DNA from: Desulfosporosinus cupriresistens
GTDB lineage: Bacteria > Bacillota > Desulfitobacteriia > Desulfitobacteriales > Desulfitobacteriaceae
Length of the DNA: 64,000 bases
NCBI RefSeq assembly: GCF_001707885.1
Contig: NZ_MASS01000003.1
Location: 75,834 to 139,833, forward strand
Direction of reading: 5' to 3'
The translations under genes and the position numbers were made by a program. Positions 25,939 through 36,400 of this stretch are shown here, piece after piece. Within the stretch, counting starts at the first letter, position 1. Each line of letters opens with the position of its first letter. Under the pieces are notes generated by a model. That model did no database searches, was not told where the DNA came from, and saw only the letters and a program-made list of their open reading frames with translations.

Positions 25939-26571
25939 TTACTTAGTACTTATCCCCAAAGCTTCTTTAGCGAGCCGGTCTACATAATCGTTAAAGCGAT
26001 TTCCACTGTGGCCGGTTACTTTTTTAAATTCGTACAGCCCATGATGCGCACGCATAAATTTTACATATGCCTGTGTGAATTTATTTTTCGCTTGCCAATC
26101 TCCAGTGACCCATAAGGAGATGCCGGAATAATCGTGATAAATGCGGATGCGTGCCTCAAGTATTTTAGCTTTTTCCACAGCATGCCTTACTGCCGCAATT
26201 TCTCCTGCGACATTTCGCATTTTTGCGGCTTCCAGGTCATCACCGACCCCATTACTTTCAAAAACAACCTGGGCATCCTTAATAAAGGCATAGCCATAGG
26301 AATACCTACCATTGGAATAGCTTCCGTCTGTATAGACTTCGTAATCAATTGAATCTATCGAATCAGGCAGCTCATTTAAAGTGCTCTTTACCTTGAGATC
26401 CACAAGAACCTCTTCCCTACCATTTAGCCACTCCAGAGCTTCGGCTTTCGTTTCGAAGCCTTTAAACACAGCTCCTTTGTATCCCTTAACCGATGCGTGA
26501 CATTCCGGCCAGTTACTGAAGATTCCCAACTTAGCCCCTTCTTTAACTGCATAATAATTTTTTTTACCCAA
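25939..26571 (-). CDS. Ribonuclease H with viroplasmin N-domain
   Basis: This 210-aa protein has an N-terminal viroplasmin/caulimovirus-type domain (KKNYYAVKEGAKLGIFSNW...GFETKAEALEWL) that binds RNA:DNA hybrids, then an RNase HI domain. The catalytic acids appear in EVYTDGSYSNGRYSYGYAF (Asp), NVAGEIAAVRHAV (Glu), IYHDYSGISLWVTGDW (Asp) and GNRFNDYVDRLAKEAL (Asp). It removes RNA from RNA:DNA hybrids. I chose the TTG at 26571, 6 nt after AAGGGGGG; an ORF start at 26598 has no such site. Confidence 0.88.
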   Translation of the reverse strand: MGKKNYYAVKEGAKLGIFSNWPECHASVKGYKGAVFKGFETKAEALEWLNGREEVLVDLKVKSTLNELPDSIDSIDYEVYTDGSYSNGRYSYGYAFIKDAQVVFESNGVGDDLEAAKMRNVAGEIAAVRHAVEKAKILEARIRIYHDYSGISLWVTGDWQAKNKFTQAYVKFMRAHHGLYEFKKVTGHSGNRFNDYVDRLAKEALGISTK

Positions 26572-26707
26572 TGCTCGTCCCCCCTTAACCGTAGGCAATT
26601 AATGTTATTATCAAAGAAACTTTGCAATGAATTAAAATCTTCTAATATCAAAATAATAGGTCAAAGCTGAGTAAAACACAAACCAAAAATAAAGGAGGAC
26701 TGCTCTC

Positions 26708-29700
26708 TTGTCTAAAACAATGAAAACCATGGATGGAAATCAAGCCGCCGCAACCGCCTCGTATGCCTTAACTGAAGTAGCTGCCATCTTTCCTATTACC
26801 CCTTCAACTCCGATGGCTGAAGGGGTCGACGAATGGTCAGCCCATGGAAAAATGAATTTGTTTGGTCAACCTGTTAAAGTAGTTGAAATGCAGTCTGAAG
26901 CTGGCGCCGCAGGTGCATTGCATGGTTCACTAGCCGCCGGAGCACTCACGACCACCTACACCGCTTCGCAAGGTCTTCTCTTAATGATCCCCAATATGTA
27001 CAAAATTGCCGGTGAACTGTTGCCTGCAGTCTTTCATGTAAGTGCTCGTGCTGTTGCGGCACATGCCTTGTCTATCTTTGGCGACCACCAAGATGTGATG
27101 GCTTGTCGTCAAACAGGTTTTGCGCTTCTTGCCTCTTCTAGTGTTCAGGAAGCCCATGATTTAGCCTACGCAGCTCATCTCAGTACGATTAAATCACAAA
27201 TTCCTTTTCTGCATTTTTTCGATGGGTTCCGAACCTCGCATGAGATTCAAAAGATCGAGCTAATTGACGAGCAGGACATTGCCAAGCTTGTTGATTGGAA
27301 AGGAATTCAAGCCTTTCGTGACCATGCTTTAACCCCGGAACACCCTGCTGCCCGAGGAACTGCCCAAAACCCTGACATCTATTTTCAAGGTCGGGAAGTT
27401 GCAAATCCTTTCTATAATGCAGTACCAGATATCGTCGAAAACTATATGCAAGAAATTAAACAAATTACAGGTCGAGAGTATCATCCTTTTGTTTATTACG
27501 GTTCTCCAGATGCGGAAAACGTTATTGTCGCCATGGGTTCTGTCTGCGAGACGATTGAGGAAACTGTTGATTATCTGTTGACTAAAGGGGAAAAGGTCGG
27601 GGTTATTAAAGTTCACCTCTATCGGCCATTTTCGGAAAAATACTTCTTGAACGTTCTCCCCAAAACAGTCAAAAAGATTGCTGTTCTTGATCGCACTAAA
27701 GAACCGGGCTCACTTGCTGAACCCTTATGCCTGGATATTGTCGATCTCTTTTACAATAGCGAAACGAAACCCCTCATCATTGGAGGTCGGTACGGACTGG
27801 GTTCTAAGGACACTCGCCCTACCCATATCATTGCGGTCTTTGAAAATCTCAAACAAGCTCAGCCTAAGAAAAGGTTTACGATTGGTATCACGGATGATGT
27901 CACGAACTCCTCTCTTGCCGAAGTCGATCTTGTTGAAACTGCTCCCCAAGGAACCATCGGTTGCAAGTTTTACGGTTTAGGTTCAGATGGGACAGTCGGG
28001 GCCAACAAATCTGCTATTAAAATCATCGGCGATAAAACTCCGCTGTATGCCCAAGGTTATTTCTCCTATGACAGTAAGAAATCCGGTGGCACAACCATTT
28101 CTCACTTGCGTTTTGGTCAGAAGCCTATAAAGTCTACCTACCTAGTGCTTCATGCCGACTACGTTGCCTGCCATAACAAATCGTTTATTTATAACTATGA
28201 TTTATTAAACGGTCTAAAACCTAATGGGGCATTTGTTTTGAATTGTCCTTGGAAATCTGAAGAGTTAGATAGGGAACTTCCAGCCACAATGCGACGTTAT
28301 ATTGCCAAAAACAAGATTAATCTATATATTATTGATGCCGTAAAGATTGCCGGTGATATTGGTCTCGGTGGAAGGATCAATATGATTATGCAGGCTGCCT
28401 TCTTTAAGCTAGCCAATGTCATTCCTGTTAACGATGCCGTAAACTACTTAAAAGAATCCATTGCGAAAACTTACGGAAAAAAAGGCCAGAAGATTGTAGA
28501 CATGAATATTGCCGCTGTAGATCGTGGCATAGAATCTTTACAAAAGGTATCTATTCCTGAATCTTGGGCTAACGCTGAATCAGAGAAAAACCCTACAGTT
28601 GACGAACCAGATTTCATCAAGAACATTCAACGTCCCATGGCCCGCAACGAAGGAGACAATCTTCCGGTCAGTACCTTCGTAGGCATGGAGGACGGCACCT
28701 TCCCCGTGGGGACAACTACTTATGAAAAACGCAGAATTGCTGTCATGGTTCCTGAGTGGATAATTGACAAGTGTATCCAATGCAACCAGTGTTCCTTAGT
28801 CTGTCCACACGCTACTATTCGACCATTTCTCCTCGATGAAGCGGAGCAGGCTAAAGCGCCGGAGACTTTCCTGACTAAAAAACCGCTCGGCAAAGGATTA
28901 GAAGGCTATCACTATCGTATTCAAGTCGATCCGTTAGATTGTACCGGTTGCGGCAACTGTGCTGATGTCTGTCCTGCGCCAGGAAAAGCTATAGTCATGG
29001 GACAAGCTGAACCTCAGATCAATGCCCAAACGGACAACTGGTACTTTGCCACCACTATTACTGAGAAAAAAGGCCTAATGGATCCCAAAAGTGTCAAGGG
29101 CAGTCAATTTTTGCAGCCACTGTTCGAATTCAGTGGCGCTTGCCCTGGGTGCGGAGAAACAGCGTATGTTAAGCTCATTACTCAATTATACGGAGATCGC
29201 ATGATGATCGCCAACGCCACAGGTTGTTCTTCGATTTACGGCGCCAGTGCTCCTTCTGTCCCCTATACCACAAATTCTGCGGGCAAGGGTCCTGCCTGGG
29301 CAAATTCGCTGTTTGAAGATAACGCCGAATATGGGTATGGAATGTTCCTTGGCGCTAAACAGGTGCGAGACAACTTGGCAACTCTAATGCAAAAATCGTT
29401 AGAGACCTCGATCCCAGATAACCTTAAGCAAGCCTTCCAGGAATGGCTGGCCGGAAAAGATGATGGTGAAGCTTCAAAGTCTGCAACGGAAAAAGTGTTG
29501 GCCGCTCTGGAAACTGCTCCCGAGTCCTCTAAAGAGCTCGTGCAATCAATTTTGGTTAAAAAAGATCACCTTATCAAGCAATCACAATGGATGATCGGCG
29601 GAGATGGCTGGGCTTATGACATTGGCTACGGAGGATTAGATCATGTCTTGGCTTCTGGTGATGACATCAATATCCTCGTCCTAGACACAGAAGTCTATTC

Positions 29701-30232
29701 TAACACGGGAGGCCAGTCCTCAAAAGCAACACCGACTGCTGCAGTAGCGAAATTTGCTGCAGCGGGCAAAAAGATCCGCAAGAAAGATTTGGGTATGATG
29801 GCGATGAGCTATGGCTATATCTATGTAGCACAGATTGCTCTAGGGGCTAATATGAATCAAGCGCTCAAAGCTATTACAGAAGCTGAAAATTACAAAGGGC
29901 CCTCTCTAGTGATTGCCTACTCTCCTTGCATCAATCACGGGATTAAGACCGGTATGGGAACCACAATAGCCGAAGAAAAGAAAGCGGTTGAGGCAGGGTA
30001 TTGGCACCTCTACCGCCACAACCCTCTGCTTAAGCAAGAGGGAAAGAATCCATTCATTTTGGATTCCAAAGAACCTTCAGGATCGTTCAAGGACTTCATC
30101 CTTGGTGAAGGCCGTTACTCTCAGTTAATATCTACTTTCCCTGATATTGCCGACGAACTGTTTAATGAGGCTGAGTACCATGCCAAAGAACGATATCAAA
30201 CCTACAAACGGCTGACTGAAATGCAGTATTAA
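26708..30232 (+). CDS. nifJ: Pyruvate:ferredoxin oxidoreductase, single-chain
   Basis: This 1174-aa enzyme converts pyruvate plus CoA to acetyl-CoA, CO2 and reduced ferredoxin. Visible domains: N-terminal pyrimidine-binding domain (FPITPSTPMAE, about residue 29), gamma domain, and an embedded ferredoxin with CIQCNQCSLVCPH (about 687) and CTGCGNCADVCP (about 744). CPGCGET (about 815) ligates the proximal cluster, and the TPP domain ends with GDGWAYDIGYGG (about 963) and DTEVYSNTGGQSSKATP (about 990). All expected cysteines seem present. TTG start, 9 nt after AAGGAGG. It is a central low-potential electron source, complementing the dsr genes upstream. Confidence 0.97.
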   Translation: MSKTMKTMDGNQAAATASYALTEVAAIFPITPSTPMAEGVDEWSAHGKMNLFGQPVKVVEMQSEAGAAGALHGSLAAGALTTTYTASQGLLLMIPNMYKIAGELLPAVFHVSARAVAAHALSIFGDHQDVMACRQTGFALLASSSVQEAHDLAYAAHLSTIKSQIPFLHFFDGFRTSHEIQKIELIDEQDIAKLVDWKGIQAFRDHALTPEHPAARGTAQNPDIYFQGREVANPFYNAVPDIVENYMQEIKQITGREYHPFVYYGSPDAENVIVAMGSVCETIEETVDYLLTKGEKVGVIKVHLYRPFSEKYFLNVLPKTVKKIAVLDRTKEPGSLAEPLCLDIVDLFYNSETKPLIIGGRYGLGSKDTRPTHIIAVFENLKQAQPKKRFTIGITDDVTNSSLAEVDLVETAPQGTIGCKFYGLGSDGTVGANKSAIKIIGDKTPLYAQGYFSYDSKKSGGTTISHLRFGQKPIKSTYLVLHADYVACHNKSFIYNYDLLNGLKPNGAFVLNCPWKSEELDRELPATMRRYIAKNKINLYIIDAVKIAGDIGLGGRINMIMQAAFFKLANVIPVNDAVNYLKESIAKTYGKKGQKIVDMNIAAVDRGIESLQKVSIPESWANAESEKNPTVDEPDFIKNIQRPMARNEGDNLPVSTFVGMEDGTFPVGTTTYEKRRIAVMVPEWIIDKCIQCNQCSLVCPHATIRPFLLDEAEQAKAPETFLTKKPLGKGLEGYHYRIQVDPLDCTGCGNCADVCPAPGKAIVMGQAEPQINAQTDNWYFATTITEKKGLMDPKSVKGSQFLQPLFEFSGACPGCGETAYVKLITQLYGDRMMIANATGCSSIYGASAPSVPYTTNSAGKGPAWANSLFEDNAEYGYGMFLGAKQVRDNLATLMQKSLETSIPDNLKQAFQEWLAGKDDGEASKSATEKVLAALETAPESSKELVQSILVKKDHLIKQSQWMIGGDGWAYDIGYGGLDHVLASGDDINILVLDTEVYSNTGGQSSKATPTAAVAKFAAAGKKIRKKDLGMMAMSYGYIYVAQIALGANMNQALKAITEAENYKGPSLVIAYSPCINHGIKTGMGTTIAEEKKAVEAGYWHLYRHNPLLKQEGKNPFILDSKEPSGSFKDFILGEGRYSQLISTFPDIADELFNEAEYHAKERYQTYKRLTEMQY

Positions 30233-30248
30233 GAACCTCAGAAAGCAA

Positions 30249-30288
30249 ATATAACGAGCGGGCGCACCTAGCGACCCGCTCGTTATAT
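30249..30288. terminator. Bidirectional hairpin after nifJ
   Basis: A perfect 14-bp stem ATATAACGAGCGGG / CCCGCTCGTTATAT with a 12-nt loop lies between the convergent nifJ and DUF3787 genes. There is no T-tract on either side, so it may act as a strong RNA 3' end structure. Confidence 0.65.
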
Positions 30289-30324
30289 CCCTTGATATCC
30301 GGTGAGTATAAGTAAACTATAATA

Positions 30325-30492
30325 CTATTTTTGATTTGAGTCGACCCATTCTTTAGCATTCCCCACTTCAACTTCGCTTGGGATTGCAACATTTGATATT
30401 TCCTTAGTTCTTTCAATGTTTGCCCAAGCCGCTGTTGTATGCTGTTCGATCGGTCTTGGTTTTTGTCGTTCCTGATCATTACTAATGCTCAT
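30325..30492 (-). CDS. DUF3787 family (CDIF630_02480-like) spore protein
   Basis: This 55-aa protein contains KPRPIEQHTTAAWANIERT and SNVAIPSEVEVGNAKEWVD, which is the DUF3787 pattern found in small clostridial spore-surface proteins. The ATG at 30492 follows AAGGAGG at about 11 nt; the frame is open upstream without another good start. It supports the view that the organism forms endospores. The role is known only by family association, from memory. Confidence 0.8.
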   Translation of the reverse strand: MSISNDQERQKPRPIEQHTTAAWANIERTKEISNVAIPSEVEVGNAKEWVDSNQK

Positions 30493-30762
30493 AAATTGAC
30501 ATCCCTCCTTCCTAGTTAGTATGATCAATCTAGAGCGATAACATTCCAATAGGGCCTAAATCCTCTGCGAATCAACACCAGAGTGAGAAGTTGTCGAAAC
30601 ATATAATATTGTTTTACGTCAGTATCCAAACTATTAGTGTTATGGTATATTTAGATCTAGATTTTCCTCAATTTCCTTAAATTCGCTTTTGTTAAAACAC
30701 AAAGTGAAACTGATCTAACCTAGCAAAAGGCAATGATCAGATAACGGAAGGAGCTTTCAGCT

Positions 30763-32211
30763 ATGAATCAAGTCGACAACAATATTTCAACACGTGTAAA
30801 AACTTCGCCTCGGTACCGCTGGTTTATCCTAGCAACCGTTTCGATTGGCACGTTCATGTCCACCTTAGATAGCAGTATCGTCAATGTTGCCTTACCCACC
30901 ATTTCTATAAAGTTACAGGCAGATCTTTCAATCTTACAATGGGTCGTAACCGCCTATTTATTAACCATCTCCAGTTTACTTCCTGTTTTTGGGCGTATTG
31001 CTGATCTTGTAGGGCGCAAACGTGTTTTCTCAATAGGATTTTTAATTTTTACCCTCGGCTCAATTTTGTGTGGATTAGCTACAAATATTTGGTTTCTCAT
31101 CGGAATGCGCGTTCTCCAAGCCCTTGGGGCTTCGATGCTAATGGCTAATAGTGCAGCACTTATTATTGCTAACTTCCCACCTAAAGAAAGAGGACGCGCC
31201 CTAGGCTTAACCGGAACTGTTGTTGCCTTAGGAAGCTTAACTGGCCCAGCTCTTGGTGGAGTTCTCGTCGGCCTCTTAAGCTGGCGTTCCATATTTTATA
31301 TTAATCTACCGATTGGGATTCTGGGCTATCTTGCCGCTCAGATTATTCTTCCCCAAGATAACCCGCAACAAAACAATGAAACATTTGATTTTGTAGGCGC
31401 CCTTTTTTTCACCCTTGGTATGATAAGCCTTTTATTTGCCGTCAGCAATGGTCAAGATTGGGGTTGGCAAACCTCTCCAATTCTTTTTGGGTTAGTTATC
31501 GGAACTATTCTTTTAGGACTCTTTTTCTATACGGAACTGCGGGTAAAAAACCCGATGATTCATCTTTCTTTGTTTCGGATCCGCCCCTTTTTTATAGGCA
31601 ATATCACTGGTTTTTTCTCTTTCGTAGCTATGTTTGCAAATACTATGCTTATGCCTTTTTACCTACAACATGTTTTAAATTATAATCCAACCCAAGTAGG
31701 ATTACTGATGACTGCCTTTCCACTGATGATGGCGATTACCGCTCCGATCAGCGGGTATGCTTCTGACCGTATAGGTCCAATCATCCTAACCACTAGTGGA
31801 CTGCTTGTTACTGCAGTTGGCTTCTTATACCTTTCGACGATGACTATTGCTTCGTTGTACTGGCAAATCATCCCCGGTCTTCTGCTTATGGGTTTAGGAG
31901 CTGGTCTTTTTCAATCTCCCAATAATAGTAGCGTCATGAGTTCCGTCCCTCCCAACAAATTAGGCGTTGCCGGTGGGATAAACGCCCTTGTCCGAAATGT
32001 TGGCATGGTCATCGGTATTGCCTATTCAGTTTCATTGTTCGAAAACCGTGAAGCAAGCTTCCTTAAAGGCATAAATATCCCAACAGCTGTCCAACAAGCT
32101 ACAGCTTTTGTTGGCGCTTACCGTATTGTTATGTTGACCTCGATGGGTATTGCCATTATAGCTGCTTTGATTTCTCTCAATCGAAAAGGCTACACGCGAT
32201 CTGAAACATAG
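30763..32211 (+). CDS. DHA2-family (EmrB/QacA type) MFS multidrug exporter
   Basis: This 482-aa membrane protein has about 14 predicted helices. Motif D1 LDSSIVNVALPTI lies in helix 1 (about residues 35-47), motif A GRIADLVGRKRVF between helices 2 and 3 (about 76-88), and motif C LTGPALGGVLVG in helix 5 (about 158-169). These place it in the drug:proton antiporter-2 group. Substrates are unknown. GGAAGGAG precedes the ATG. No regulator gene adjoins it; a small zinc-knuckle gene follows 115 nt later. Confidence 0.9.
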   Translation: MNQVDNNISTRVKTSPRYRWFILATVSIGTFMSTLDSSIVNVALPTISIKLQADLSILQWVVTAYLLTISSLLPVFGRIADLVGRKRVFSIGFLIFTLGSILCGLATNIWFLIGMRVLQALGASMLMANSAALIIANFPPKERGRALGLTGTVVALGSLTGPALGGVLVGLLSWRSIFYINLPIGILGYLAAQIILPQDNPQQNNETFDFVGALFFTLGMISLLFAVSNGQDWGWQTSPILFGLVIGTILLGLFFYTELRVKNPMIHLSLFRIRPFFIGNITGFFSFVAMFANTMLMPFYLQHVLNYNPTQVGLLMTAFPLMMAITAPISGYASDRIGPIILTTSGLLVTAVGFLYLSTMTIASLYWQIIPGLLLMGLGAGLFQSPNNSSVMSSVPPNKLGVAGGINALVRNVGMVIGIAYSVSLFENREASFLKGINIPTAVQQATAFVGAYRIVMLTSMGIAIIAALISLNRKGYTRSET

Positions 32212-32326
32212 GGATACACAATTGTAAGGGATAGGACTATGAAATTCAGCTAAAATATATTAATATAACCATTAACTGGATCTACAAACTAATTACCCAA
32301 CTGAGATTTAATGGGAGGTGATCGTA

Positions 32327-32455
32327 ATGGCTAAATGCGAAAAATGTGGTGCTGAAGTTCCACAAGAGGAGCTGTCTGAAGTTCAAGGTTTAAAGATATG
32401 CGAGGATTGTGAGATTAAGAGTGTCAAGCCTCCGGAGTTAAAAATTAATTTGTAA
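32327..32455 (+). CDS. Small double-CxxC zinc-knuckle protein (42 aa)
   Basis: The product begins MAKCEKCGAEVPQEELSEVQ and continues with CEDC. Two CxxC pairs separated by 17 residues form one zinc ribbon, and the tail is KSVKPPELKINL. It has an excellent GGGAGGTG before the ATG. Similar stand-alone ribbons occur next to many anaerobe genes; the function is unknown. A hairpin 170 nt downstream is the nearest terminator. Confidence 0.75.
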   Translation: MAKCEKCGAEVPQEELSEVQGLKICEDCEIKSVKPPELKINL

Positions 32456-32625
32456 TTTATAGACACTACTGAGGCACTAATGTTTAACTAAGTAACTATA
32501 TATTCTAAGGATTAAGAAGATCCCCAAGGGCAATTATCAGATTGTTTCGACTTCTTTTAAAATTTTCTGTTGGTCAATACAATAGGCTATAACCTTTTCC
32601 TGGAGAAAGACAGTGTTATTACGTC

Positions 32626-32672
32626 AAGAGGCCAGTAACCTTACCGAAAATAAGGCTACTGGCCTTCTTCTT
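32626..32672. terminator. Hairpin between the zinc-knuckle and methyltransferase genes
   Basis: AAGAGGCCAGTAaCCTTA / TAAGGcTACTGGCCTTCTT form a long stem with an 8-nt loop between convergent units. It lies 45 nt past the methyltransferase stop and is followed by CTTCTTT on the plus strand; it could serve both directions. Confidence 0.65.
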
Positions 32673-32717
32673 TAAGTCAAGTAAGAGACTCAAGTATTGA
32701 CCTAGATTGACCTCGAT

Positions 32718-33440
32718 TTACCCAGGTAAACGTTTCGCAGCCAAAACGGTTGCCGGAGAATCCTCAGTCCAAGGTTCATGATCAAAGTTTCCCCACAGAC
32801 CTGATACTTCCCAACCAGTTTCAAATAGAGCTTTTTTTAGACTATCGCATTTTATTGGGAACAAAACATTGGCTCCAGAGATAGTCTCTTTCGAGTTCGG
32901 AATCTCTATTTCCATCACAAAATCCAATTTTCCATCCGATCGATGCGTGTAAAATCGGTGAAAGATTAGGTGTGCTGTCTTGATTATTGGTAGCTCCTTA
33001 ATTTGCTTAGCCAATATACGATCATAGTTGACGATTTGTAATAATAAATGGGTTCCCTTTTCCCGAAATTGAGTTAAAACTTGTTTTAGCTCAATTTCCC
33101 CGGACACATGGGCTAACGTATTTCCTAGGCAAACGATTCCATCAAATTGTTGCTCTATACCCTTAAGGTCCCGCATATCTGCTAAGGAAAACCTAGCGGT
33201 GCTTCCAGTCTCACGAGCTTTTTTTCTAGAGTTCTCAATCATCTCTGCACTTAAATCTACACCAAGCACGTGTATGCCGGTTTTACTTAATTCCAAAGCA
33301 AATGTTCCTGTACCACATCCGATATCCAATACTGATGTCAGTGATTCCTGTCTTAGATAATCCTGTAAGAAATTCTTTTGTGCTTCCTTTAACGGAAAGA
33401 TCTCATCATAGTATTCAGATAAAGCACGGTAAAAATCCAC
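32718..33440 (-). CDS. Class I SAM-dependent methyltransferase
   Basis: This 240-aa Rossmann-fold methyltransferase has the SAM-binding loop SVLDIGCGTGTFALELS (about residues 36-52), an acidic second motif VLGVDLSAEMIENSR (about 58-72) and IVCLGNTLAHV at motif IV. Substrate unknown. It starts at GTG after GGAGAGG, only 19 nt past the stop of the giant glucan-synthase-like gene, so the two are probably co-transcribed. That suggests it could modify the glycan or a precursor, but this is inference from position only. Confidence 0.85.
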   Translation of the reverse strand: MDFYRALSEYYDEIFPLKEAQKNFLQDYLRQESLTSVLDIGCGTGTFALELSKTGIHVLGVDLSAEMIENSRKKARETGSTARFSLADMRDLKGIEQQFDGIVCLGNTLAHVSGEIELKQVLTQFREKGTHLLLQIVNYDRILAKQIKELPIIKTAHLIFHRFYTHRSDGKLDFVMEIEIPNSKETISGANVLFPIKCDSLKKALFETGWEVSGLWGNFDHEPWTEDSPATVLAAKRLPG

Positions 33441-33459
33441 TCTAATCTTCCTCTCCTCT

Positions 33460-36400
33460 TTACAGGGTCAACCGGACTGTATGGACTTGACCATCATCCT
33501 TTAATGGAATGACAGGTTCTTGTAATACTTCTTCATCCAAAGTGATCCGCTCGCACCCGCTCATTCTACCCTTAGGATTCTCGACGATAATCTCATATTG
33601 AGCCGTTTGATACTGATAAGTTAAGTGATAGCCTGGCCAGCGACCTGGAATACTAGGATTTAAAACTAATTTGTCCCCTTGGCGTCTAAAACCTAAAATC
33701 CCCTCTAGCCCTGCCTGATACATCCACCCGGATGCTCCAGTATACCATGTCCATCCTCCCCGGCCTACATGTGGGTGGATAGCGTAAACATCTGCAGCCA
33801 TAACATAAGGTTCGACTTTATAGCGATTCACCTCATGTTCTGTACGGGCGTGATGGATGGGGCTTAACATTTGAAATAGTTCTGCAGCCTTATCTCCCTC
33901 TCCTAAACTGGTGTAAGCCAGTATCGCCCAAGTTGCTGCATGTGTATACTGTCCGCCATTTTCACGGACCCCTGGGACATACCCTTGAATGTAACCAGGA
34001 TCGGGCAAAAACTTGTCAAAGGGTGGCGTAAGTAAGAGAAGGACACCGTCTTCTTTTCGCCACAAGTAGTGTTCTAAGGCCAGCATCGCATCCTTGGCAC
34101 GAGACGATTTGCCTGCTCCAGATAGAACCGACCAAGACTGGGCGATAGCATCGATTTGACATTCTGCATTCTGAGAAGATCCTAAAGGAGTCCCGTCATC
34201 AAAATAAGCCCGCCGATACCATCCGCCATCCCAACCATGCAGTTCGATATTTTGTTGGAGTTCTTCGGCAATCAAACGATAGCGGGCTCCTCTTTCGAGA
34301 TCCTGGCGTTCATCACAAAGAGAAGCAAAACGAGTCAAAGTTAGATACAAAAACCATCCTAGCCACACACTTTCCCCTTTTCCTTTGGGGCCAATTCGAC
34401 TAAATCCGTCATTCCAGTCTCCAGACCCGATTAGAGGTAATCCATGTTCGCCGAAACGCAGCCCTCGTTCGAGGGCACGAACACAATGCTCATACACACT
34501 TCCCTGTTGGTTGGAAATTGATGGAATAGAATATCGTTCATCTTCATCGTCTTTCAGGGGCTGATCCTCAAGATAAACATTCGTTTCATCTAAAATATCC
34601 TTATCTCCTGTGCGCTCAATATAATAGGTGGTAACAAAAGGTAACCAGAGCAAATCATCTGAGAATTTTGTCCGTATTCCTTTTCCTTTTCCGGCGTGCC
34701 ACCAATGCTGCACATCACCTTCTAAGAACTGATGACCACAATGAAGAATAATTTGTGCACGAGTAGCCTCCGGAGTCGTATAGACAAGAGCCATCACATC
34801 CTGTAATTGATCTCTAAAGCCATAGGCTCCCCCTGACTGATAAAACGCTGAACGAGCCCATACGCGGCAGACAACGGTCTGATAGAGAAGCCAGCGATTT
34901 AAAAGGAGATTCATGGACGGATCAGGTGTGTCAACCTGAACAGTTCCCAGAACCTGATCCCAATACTTCTTGACTTCTTCAAACGCTTCAGCGATCTTCT
35001 CAGGCTGTTTATACGCTGATATGATCTTCTCCGCCTCTTGGCGGTTTTCTGTTTCACCCAGTAAGAAAGTTAGGACTTTAGTCTCACCAGGAGCCACGGA
35101 GAACATGAGCTGCAGAACAGAACAAGGATCAAGCCCTGCTCCGACAGTGTCTGAGAATTGTTCTAGCTTTAACCCTATAGGATCTTCCAAACTCCCGTTA
35201 CGCCCGATAAATTCGGAACGATCCCCGGTATAACTTTTTACTTCCGCCCCAAAGACAGTTAAAAAACCTATCCGTCCAACAAACTCTTCTTGATATGTGT
35301 TGCGAGTAAAAAAGATGTTACGTTCTCCATCATATTCCGTGACCAGATACGGAGCAGTCTGTTGGCGAGCTACGCCCATCACCCATTCTACATAATAGAC
35401 GGTACTTAAGCGTAAGTTTTGATCCGTCGTGTTCGAAAGCACTAATTCAATGACCTTCACCGGCTCTTGAACAGGGACAAAGAGGCGCATGGTTTGTTTT
35501 AGTCCATGACTGTGATGCTCAAAGATTGAATACCCTTGGCCATGTCGAATTGTATAAGAACCCTTTTCGCGTTTAGGATTACTACTCACAGACCACGCTT
35601 CCCCAGTCTCTTCGTCACGTAAGTATAAGGCTTCCCCCGTCGGATCCAGAATTGGATCATTTGACCAAGGAGTGAGTTTGTACTCCCTACTGTTGAGCGA
35701 CCATGTGTAGCCAGCCCCTGATTCAGATACTTGAAAACCAAACTTTGGATTGGCGATGACATTGATCCAGGGCAGAGGAGTGTTCATCCCCTCCTTCAGT
35801 TCGATAACATACTCTTGACCGTCTTCGCTAAACCCACCGTATCCATTAGCAAACTGCAGTTGAACAGTTGATTCTCCGATTACTTCTTCACGATATTCAG
35901 TTTTTCTCTGCTGGATAATTTGGAGTGGTTGATCTGAGGTATCTGTCTCCTCTCGCTCTCCATCCGCAAAAATTACTTTTCCTTTTTTGCGAAATTGAAC
36001 AGAACATGATCCGCCATCACCGCTAAAAATCATCCTAGCTACAGCACAGAGAAGCGTCACATCGTCGGGATGAACATGGTCTTTTTGCAGCAGAAAGACT
36101 CCGCCAGGCTGATTTAATAGATCCCGAGCGTGCCCCATCGAAATTAAGTCACGGAGATTTTCCTGGAAGGTCTGAACATATCCGCTCTCATCTTCATTGA
36201 GAATGACAAGATCAGCAAACAGTCCTTTAAGCCTCCAGTATTCATGGATGGTTAAGAGTCGTCGCACCAAATCCGAATTTTCAGCTTCCTTCACTCGCAC
36301 AAGGATGATGGGCAGATCTCCCGATATAGCATAGGGCCACAGGGAAGACTGCCCTTTGCGATTCTGCTCAATGCATTCCGCTGCATCTCTACGACAGGGG

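Noticed and set aside
30162..30479. A 105-codon minus-strand frame overlapping the end of nifJ and the hairpin
   Set aside because: It runs through the 30249-30288 hairpin and antisense to the conserved end of nifJ. The DUF3787 frame at 30325-30492 has the ribosome binding site and family pattern.
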